This document shows, in pieces, positions 58,644 to 64,000 of a stretch of DNA of 64,000 bases. This DNA comes from Variovorax boronicumulans. GTDB taxonomy: Bacteria > Pseudomonadota > Gammaproteobacteria > Burkholderiales > Burkholderiaceae_C. The notes beneath the pieces are model-generated. The model did no database searches and had not been told where the DNA came from. It worked only from the letters and a program-made list of their open reading frames with translations. Numbering within the stretch: the stretch's first letter is position 1; every line of letters starts with the position of its first letter. The DNA lies in NCBI RefSeq assembly GCF_019352895.1, contig NZ_JAAAFX010000001.1, positions 99,932 through 163,931 on the forward strand. Reading direction: 5' to 3'. Position numbers and translations under genes: made by a program.

Positions 58644-59912
58644 ATGCAACGCCGTTTCACCCTCCAGGCGCTCACCGCCGCCGTCGCGCTGGCCAGCCTC
58701 AGCGCTGTGCCTGCATTCGCCGCCGACACCATCAAGGTCGGCGTGCTGCACTCGCTGTCGGGCACGATGGCGATCTCCGAGACCGTGCTCAAGGACACGG
58801 TGCTGATGGCCATCGAGGACATCAACAAGAAGGGCGGCGTGATGGGCAAGCAGCTCGAGCCCGTGATCGTCGACCCGGCCTCCAACTGGCCCCTGTTCGC
58901 CGAGAAGACCAAGCAGCTGCTGGGCCAGGACAAGGTCGCCGTGATCTTCGGCTGCTGGACCTCGGTGTCGCGCAAGTCGGTGCTGCCGGTGGTCGAGGAA
59001 ATGAACGGCCTCTTGTTCTACCCCGTGCAGTACGAGGGTGAAGAGCTGTCGAAGAACGTGTTCTACACCGGCGCCGCGCCCAACCAGCAGGCCATTCCGG
59101 CGGTCGACTACCTGATGAGCAAGGAAGGCGGCGGCGCCAAGCGCTGGGTGCTGCTGGGCACCGACTACGTGTACCCGCGCACCACCAACAAGATCCTGCG
59201 CGCCTACCTCAAGACCAAGGGCGTGAAGGACGCCGACATCGACGAGAAGTACACGCCCTTCGGCCACAGCGACTACCAGACCATCGTCGCCGACATCAAG
59301 AAGTTCTCGGCCGGCGGCAAGACGGCCGTGGTGTCAACCATCAACGGCGATTCCAACGTGCCCTTCTACAAGGAACTGGGCAACGCGGGCCTCAAGGCCA
59401 AGGACGTGCCGGTGGTCGCCTTCTCGGTGGGCGAGGAAGAACTGCGCGGCGTGGACACCAAGCCGCTGGTGGGCCACCTGGCCGCATGGAACTACTTCAT
59501 GTCGATCAAGAACCCGACCAACACCGCCTTCATCAAGCAGTGGAGCGACTACGCCAAGGCCAAGAAGATCCCGGGCCACATGGACAAGCCGCTGACCAAC
59601 GACCCGATGGAAGCCACCTGGATCGGCATCCACATGTGGAAGCAGGCGGTGGAGAAGGCCAAGTCGACCGACACCGACAAGGTGATCGCCGCCATGGCCG
59701 GCCAGACCTTCAACGCACCCTCGGGCATCGTCTCGAAGATGGACGAGAAGAACCACCACCTGCACAAGAGCGTGTTCATCGGCGAGATCAAGGCCGACGG
59801 CCAGTTCAACGTGGTGTGGAAGACGCCGGGCCCGGTCAAGGCCAAGCCATGGAGCCCGTACATCGAAGGCAACGACAAGAAACCGGACCAGCCTGCGGGC
59901 AAGTCGATGTAA
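58644..59912 (+). CDS. urtA: Urea ABC transporter substrate-binding protein
   Basis: 422 residues from ATG 58644 with GAGGAGAAG upstream. Signal peptide ends AFA-AD near residue 27. The mature protein has the UrtA pattern: DTIKVGVLHSLSGTMAISETVLKDTVLMAIEDINKKGGVMGK, GCWTSVSRKSVLPVVEEMNGLLFYPVQYEGEE, and NDPMEATWIG. It binds urea in the periplasm and hands it to UrtBC. First gene of the urt operon. Confidence 0.96.
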   Translation: MQRRFTLQALTAAVALASLSAVPAFAADTIKVGVLHSLSGTMAISETVLKDTVLMAIEDINKKGGVMGKQLEPVIVDPASNWPLFAEKTKQLLGQDKVAVIFGCWTSVSRKSVLPVVEEMNGLLFYPVQYEGEELSKNVFYTGAAPNQQAIPAVDYLMSKEGGGAKRWVLLGTDYVYPRTTNKILRAYLKTKGVKDADIDEKYTPFGHSDYQTIVADIKKFSAGGKTAVVSTINGDSNVPFYKELGNAGLKAKDVPVVAFSVGEEELRGVDTKPLVGHLAAWNYFMSIKNPTNTAFIKQWSDYAKAKKIPGHMDKPLTNDPMEATWIGIHMWKQAVEKAKSTDTDKVIAAMAGQTFNAPSGIVSKMDEKNHHLHKSVFIGEIKADGQFNVVWKTPGPVKAKPWSPYIEGNDKKPDQPAGKSM

Positions 59913-59920
59913 GTGTGTAT

Positions 59921-60036
59921 CTCCCTCCCCCGCTGGGGGAGGGCAGGGGTGGGGGCTGACGGCGGTCGATTCGAGCACTGCGCTTGTTCAGGCGCCGCGT
60001 GCCCCCACCCCAACCCTCCCCCGGAAGGGGAGGGAG
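59921..60036. repeat. Pair of inverted CCCCAACCCTC-type repeats between urtA and urtB
   Basis: Copy 1 (59921-59957) and copy 2 (60001-60036) are inverted with respect to each other, and each can form a G/C-rich hairpin. The gap between them is 43 bases. A similar element lies within coding sequence at 29847-29882. Confidence 0.75.
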
Positions 60037-60056
60037 CCAACCCAACTTCCAGTCTC

Positions 60057-61643
60057 ATGATGCTTCGACGAACCCTCCACAGCGCCTTCGCCGCCATGCT
60101 CTTCATGGCATCGGCTGCCCACGCGCTGACCGCCGACGAAGCCCGGGCCATCGCCTCCGGCGACACCGAGGCCCGGATCGCCGCGCTCGACAAGGCCGTG
60201 CTCACGGCCGACGAGAAGACGGCCGCCTTCATCCAGGCCATGGCCGACGACGCGGTCAAGTTCACCGAGGCCAAGGTCTTCGTGATCAAGGACGACAAGG
60301 GCTACGACCCCGTGACCGGTGCCGAGCTCAAGGTGCCCGAGACGGCCGAGGACGTGGTCAACAACAACATGATGCGCGGCGCCTTCGACGCCGCGCAGGC
60401 CGTGCTGCAGCTGGGCAGCAAGGACGACAAGGTGCGCGCCGAAGCCGCCCAGGGCCTGCTCAAGGAGCCCAACGAATCACGGCTGCCGGCCGTCGAGAAG
60501 GCGCTGGCGGCCGAGACGAATCCGGCCATCAAGGCGCAGCTCGAACTGGTGCGCGCGGCCTCCACGCTCAACAGCGCCGACCCGGCCCGGCGCATCGTCG
60601 CGGCCCAGGCGCTGGCCGAGCGCAAGAGCCCCGACACCAAGCTGCTGCTCAACCAGCGCCTGGCCGACGAGACCGACGCGGGCGTGAAGAGCGCCATCGC
60701 CGCCTCCATCGCCAGCATCGACGGCGCGCTGGTCTGGGGCGACCGCATCAACGCGGTGTTCAGCGGCATCAGCCTGGGCTCGGTGCTGCTGCTGGCCGCG
60801 CTGGGCCTGGCCATCACCTACGGGCTGATGGGCGTGATCAACATGGCGCACGGCGAGCTGATGATGATCGGCGCCTACGCCACCTACGTGATGCAGGGCC
60901 TGTTCCAGAAGTACCTGCCCGAGTCGGCCTTCGGCTTCTACCTGGTGGCGGCCATCCCGGTGTCTTTCCTCGTGTCGGCGCTGGTCGGCGCGGTGCTCGA
61001 GCGCGGCGTGATCCGCTTCCTCTACGGCCGGCCGCTCGAGACCCTGCTCGCCACCTGGGGCATCAGCCTGATGCTGCAGCAGCTGGTGCGCACGCTGTTC
61101 GGCGCGCAGAACGTGGGCGTCGAGAACCCGGGCTGGATGAGCGGCGGCTTCAGCATGCTGAGCAACGTGACCCTGCCCTGGAACCGCATCTGCATCGTGA
61201 TCTTCGCGGGCCTGGTGCTGCTGGCCATGGGCTGGCTCATCGGCCGCACGCGGCTGGGCCTGTTCGTGCGCGGCGTGACGCAGAACCGGCCGATCGCCTC
61301 CTGCATGGGCGTGAACACCGCGCGCATCGACACCTACGCCTTCGCGCTGGGCTCGGGCATCGCGGGCCTCGCGGGCTGCGCGCTGAGCCAGATCGGCAAC
61401 GTCGGCCCCGACCTGGGCCAGAGCTACATCGTCGACTCCTTCATGGTGGTGGTGATGGGCGGCGTGGGCCAGCTCGCCGGCACGGTGTACGCGGCCATGG
61501 GCCTGGGCATCCTCAACAAGTTCATCGAAGGCTGGGCCGGCGCGGTGCTCGCCAAGATCGCGGTGCTGGTCTTCATCATCATCTTCATTCAGAAACGTCC
61601 TCAAGGCATCTTCGCCATGAAGGGCCGGAGCGCCGAAGCATGA
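60057..61643 (+). CDS. urtB: Urea ABC transporter permease UrtB
   Basis: 528 residues from ATG 60057 (ATGATG). Signal peptide 1-23 and a periplasmic Ala/Lys/Glu-rich helical domain (about 24-225) precede the LivH-type membrane domain, with GLAITYGLMGVINMAHGELMMIGAYATYV as the first helix block and GVTQNRPIASCMGVNTARIDTYAFALGSGIAGLAGCAL. Long N-termini are normal for UrtB. Pairs with UrtC for urea passage. Confidence 0.95.
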   Translation: MMLRRTLHSAFAAMLFMASAAHALTADEARAIASGDTEARIAALDKAVLTADEKTAAFIQAMADDAVKFTEAKVFVIKDDKGYDPVTGAELKVPETAEDVVNNNMMRGAFDAAQAVLQLGSKDDKVRAEAAQGLLKEPNESRLPAVEKALAAETNPAIKAQLELVRAASTLNSADPARRIVAAQALAERKSPDTKLLLNQRLADETDAGVKSAIAASIASIDGALVWGDRINAVFSGISLGSVLLLAALGLAITYGLMGVINMAHGELMMIGAYATYVMQGLFQKYLPESAFGFYLVAAIPVSFLVSALVGAVLERGVIRFLYGRPLETLLATWGISLMLQQLVRTLFGAQNVGVENPGWMSGGFSMLSNVTLPWNRICIVIFAGLVLLAMGWLIGRTRLGLFVRGVTQNRPIASCMGVNTARIDTYAFALGSGIAGLAGCALSQIGNVGPDLGQSYIVDSFMVVVMGGVGQLAGTVYAAMGLGILNKFIEGWAGAVLAKIAVLVFIIIFIQKRPQGIFAMKGRSAEA

Positions 61644-61725
61644 CCACCCCCAGTCTTCGCGCACTTCGTGTCGCTTCGTCCACCCCCTCAAGGGGGCAAC
61701 ACCCGCAGCCCGGCAGAGCCGGTTC
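61644..61725 (-). repeat. Dispersed about 84-base repeat, copy B (inverted)
   Basis: It is the reverse complement of the element at 49996-50079, starting CCACCCCC and ending with GGTTC, with differences of several bases. It lies in the urtB-urtC gap, just behind the urtB stop, so it is transcribed within the operon. Confidence 0.75.
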
Positions 61726-61764
61726 TGTGGTGTTCCTGGCGCAATCCCTCAAGTCCTGGCCGCT

Positions 61765-62988
61765 ATGACCTCTGTCACTCTTCCCACCAAAGGCCCCCTG
61801 CTGAGCCGCAAGGGCTGGACGGCCTTCTTCGTCGCGCTGATCGTGGTGTGCGCGCTCGCGCCGCTGCTCAACCTCGCGGTGCCGCGCGAGAGCGCCTTCT
61901 ACATGAGCGACTACGCGGTCGCGCTGCTCGGCAAGATCATGTGCTACGCCATCTGCGCGCTGGCCATGGACCTGATCTGGGGCTACACCGGCATCCTGTC
62001 GCTGGGCCACGGCATGTTCTTCGCGCTGGGCGGCTACATGATGGGCATGTACCTGATGCGCCAGATCGGCACCGACGGCAACTACAAGAGCGATCTGCCC
62101 GACTTCATGGTCTTCCTGGACTGGAAGACGCTGCCCTGGCACTGGACCTTCTCGGGCAGCTTCGTGATGACGCTGATCCTGATCGTCGCGGTGCCCGGCC
62201 TGATCGCCTTCGTGTTCGGCTTCTTCGCCTTCCGCTCGCGCATCAAGGGCGTGTACTTCTCGATCATTACGCAGGCCATGACCTTCGCCGCGATGCTGCT
62301 GTTCTTCCGCAACGAGACCGGCTTCGGCGGCAACAACGGCTTCACCGACTTCAAGCGCATCCTCGACATCCCGATCGCCACGCAGGGCATGCGCATGACG
62401 CTGTTCGTGCTCACCGGCCTGACGCTGCTGGGCTTCTTCCTGTTCAGCCAGTGGCTGGTCCGCAGCAAGTTCGGCCGCGTGCTGCAGGCGATTCGCGATG
62501 CCGAGACGCGCGTGATGTTCTCGGGCTACAACCCGCTGCCCTACAAGCTCACGATCTGGGTCATCTCGGCCATCATGTGCGGTGTGGCGGGCGCGCTCTA
62601 CGTGCCGCAGGTGGGCATCATCAACCCGGGCGAGATGAGCGCGGCCAACTCGATCGAGATCGCGGTCTGGGCCGCGGTCGGCGGCCGCGCCACGCTGATC
62701 GGCCCGATCCTGGGCGCCTTCATCGTCAACGGCGCGAAGAGCTGGCTCACGGTGGCCTACCCCGAGTACTGGCTCTACTTCCTCGGCGCGCTGTTTATCG
62801 CCGTCACGCTGTTCCTGCCCAACGGCATCGTGGGCCTGGTGCGCAAGTGGCGCGCCACCAAGGCTGACCCGCAGCCGAGCGACGGCCGGCTCGAGGCGCA
62901 GCGCGCGCTGGCTGCATCGGAGGGTGTCGAGCCCGCAGCCCTCCCGCCGCCCCACACCACCGTCACGCCTGAAGGAGCCCGCGCATGA
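61765..62988 (+). CDS. urtC: Urea ABC transporter permease UrtC
   Basis: 407 residues. LivM-type membrane protein with about 9 helices: SDYAVALLGKIMCYAICALAMDLIWGYTGILSLGHGMFFALGGYMMGMY, RIKGVYFSIITQAMTFAAMLL, and GALYVPQVGIINPGEMSAANSIEIAVWAAVGGRATLIGPILGAFIVNGAKSWL. The C-terminal tail of about 45 residues is cytoplasmic. It overlaps urtD by 4 bases. Confidence 0.95.
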   Translation: MTSVTLPTKGPLLSRKGWTAFFVALIVVCALAPLLNLAVPRESAFYMSDYAVALLGKIMCYAICALAMDLIWGYTGILSLGHGMFFALGGYMMGMYLMRQIGTDGNYKSDLPDFMVFLDWKTLPWHWTFSGSFVMTLILIVAVPGLIAFVFGFFAFRSRIKGVYFSIITQAMTFAAMLLFFRNETGFGGNNGFTDFKRILDIPIATQGMRMTLFVLTGLTLLGFFLFSQWLVRSKFGRVLQAIRDAETRVMFSGYNPLPYKLTIWVISAIMCGVAGALYVPQVGIINPGEMSAANSIEIAVWAAVGGRATLIGPILGAFIVNGAKSWLTVAYPEYWLYFLGALFIAVTLFLPNGIVGLVRKWRATKADPQPSDGRLEAQRALAASEGVEPAALPPPHTTVTPEGARA

Positions 62989-63857
62989 CGCCCGACCTGA
63001 TGGAAGAGGGTGCGCAGCGCATCGCCAAGGTCCATGGCCCGGTGCTCGGCCAGACCGAATCGGGCGGCCGCGCGGCGGACTTCGGCCGCCATGCGACGCC
63101 GGGCGAGGTCGACGTCACGCACGGCCGCATCCTGTACCTCGAAGACGTGTGCGTGAGCTTCGACGGCTTCAAGGCGATCAACAAGCTGAGCCTGGACATC
63201 GCGCCGGGCGAGCTGCGCTGCATCATCGGCCCCAACGGCGCGGGCAAGACCACGATGATGGACATCATCACCGGCAAGACCCGGCCCGATTCGGGCACGG
63301 TGTTCTTCGGCAGCACCATCGATTTGCTGCGCCACAAGGAAGCCGACATCGCGCAGCTGGGCATCGGCCGCAAGTTCCAGAAGCCGACGGTGTTCGAGCA
63401 GCTCACGGTGTTCGAGAACCTCGAGCTGGCGTTGAAGACGAACAAGGGCGTGCGGCAGTCGATGCTGTTCCGGCTCGATTCGGCGCAGAGCGATCGGCTG
63501 GCGGAGGTGCTGGAGACCATCCACCTGGCCGGCAGCGTGTCGCGCATGGCGGGGAACCTGAGCCACGGGCAGAAGCAGTGGCTGGAGATCGGCATGCTGC
63601 TGATGCAGGACCCTAAGTTGTTGCTGCTCGACGAGCCGGTGGCGGGGATGACCGACGAGGAGACGGCGCGGACCGCGGAGCTGTTCCTCACCTTGAAGGG
63701 CAAGCACTCGCTGATGGTGGTGGAGCACGACATGAGCTTCATCCGGACGATTTCGGAGATCGTGACGGTGTTGTGCGATGGGGCTGTGTTGGCGCAGGGG
63801 ACCTTGGATGAGGTGCAGGGGGATGAGCGGGTGATCGAGGTTTATCTTGGTCGCTGA
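62985..63857 (+). CDS. urtD: Urea ABC transporter ATP-binding protein UrtD
   Basis: 290 residues. ABC ATPase of the LivG type: Walker A GPNGAGKTT, signature LSHGQKQWLEIGML, Walker B LLLLDEPVAGMTDEE and switch His in VVEHDMSFI. The N-terminal 45 residues before YLEDVCVSFDGFKAINKL are an extra, polar extension (VLGQTESGGRAADFGRHATP). urtE, the second ATPase, would be expected next but is outside the window. Confidence 0.95.
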   Translation: MTPDLMEEGAQRIAKVHGPVLGQTESGGRAADFGRHATPGEVDVTHGRILYLEDVCVSFDGFKAINKLSLDIAPGELRCIIGPNGAGKTTMMDIITGKTRPDSGTVFFGSTIDLLRHKEADIAQLGIGRKFQKPTVFEQLTVFENLELALKTNKGVRQSMLFRLDSAQSDRLAEVLETIHLAGSVSRMAGNLSHGQKQWLEIGMLLMQDPKLLLLDEPVAGMTDEETARTAELFLTLKGKHSLMVVEHDMSFIRTISEIVTVLCDGAVLAQGTLDEVQGDERVIEVYLGR

Positions 63858-63889
63858 TATGTCGATGGTTGCTTTGCGCGTGATCGAAG

Positions 63890-63950
63890 GCCGGGGCCGG
63901 GACTCGCCCCGGCGGGCGACTCACTTTTCTTTGCTTCGCCAAAGAAAAGT
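63890..63950 (+). repeat. Intergenic hairpin repeat at the end of the window
   Basis: An 8-bp stem (63890-63897 with 63906-63913) is followed by an 11-bp perfect hairpin (63923-63933 with 63940-63950) containing the CTTTTCTTTG motif. The second part is like a repeat seen widely between betaproteobacterial genes, in my recall. It is cut by the window end, so its limits are not known. Confidence 0.6.
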
Positions 63951-64000
63951 AAGCAAAAGAAAGGCGACCCCACCGTCTGCGACCCTTCCGCTTCGCTCCA

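Noticed and set aside
57137..58975. 612-codon minus-strand frame opposite the esterase and PPK2 ends
   Set aside because: No coding signs; both strands' real genes explain the codon bias.
1..64000. CRISPR arrays or rRNA genes
   Set aside because: No regularly spaced direct repeats of 25-40 bases and no rRNA-like conserved segments were seen on either strand.
63890..64000. Terminator of the urt operon at the window end
   Set aside because: The hairpins there have no T run after the stems, and the second one fits a known dispersed repeat better. urtE is expected further downstream, so a stop here would be premature.

Overview
The window is high-GC DNA with dense, tightly packed genes. It most resembles a Comamonadaceae betaproteobacterium such as Variovorax. 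That placement is an inference from gene families (a Bug-type substrate-binding protein, the urea transporter operon, the TrpS neighbourhood) and from short intergenic repeats; nothing in the window proves the genus.

Bases 1 to about 23,000 are the late half of a lambdoid siphovirus prophage, read almost entirely on the + strand. The order is: Q-like antiterminator (5' end outside the window), a candidate late promoter, lipoprotein, tRNA-Gly-like gene, HNH endonuclease, small and large terminase, portal, ClpP-like head protease, HK97-fold capsid, head-tail connectors, tail tube, tail assembly chaperone with a -1 frameshift signal, tape measure, tail-tip proteins, a tail fibre with a zinc-carboxypeptidase domain, holin candidates, GH19 endolysin and overlapping Rz/Rz1 spanins. 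Seven intrinsic terminator-like hairpins lie inside this late region, which fits transcription that depends on antitermination. At the right edge is a reversed small gene behind a LexA box, then an SGNH-hydrolase membrane protein. No integrase or attachment site can be seen; the left end lies outside the window.

Bases 24,899-33,723 hold a MocR-type regulator divergent from a complete Nit1C cluster: Sll0783-like protein, Nit6803-type nitrilase, radical SAM protein, N-acetyltransferase, AIR-synthase-like protein, glycosyltransferase, MSMEG_0570-like protein and flavoprotein. Related clusters have been linked to nitrogen starvation and cyanide assimilation. The intergenic region has repeated operator-like motifs and a hairpin plus T-tract leader.

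Bases 33,766-44,097 hold two small membrane-protein genes, a large lipoprotein hydrolase, three tandem paralogous secreted S15/CocE-type hydrolases and a divergent AraC-family regulator. Bases 44,111-48,371 form a catabolic unit (HpaI-type aldolase, Bug solute-binding protein, succinate-semialdehyde dehydrogenase) with a divergent LysR regulator. The aldolase and dehydrogenase would together turn a 2-oxo-4-hydroxy diacid into pyruvate and succinate.

From 48.5 kb the content is ordinary chromosome: a convergent histidine kinase/LuxR-type response regulator pair, a housekeeping operon (PHP phosphatase, DMT transporter, YciO/Sua5 protein, site-2 protease, TrpS), a CorA-like transporter divergent from PPK2, an esterase, and urtABCD for ATP-driven urea uptake. 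Both intergenic gaps of the urt operon carry dispersed repeats, and one of these repeats recurs inverted near 50 kb.
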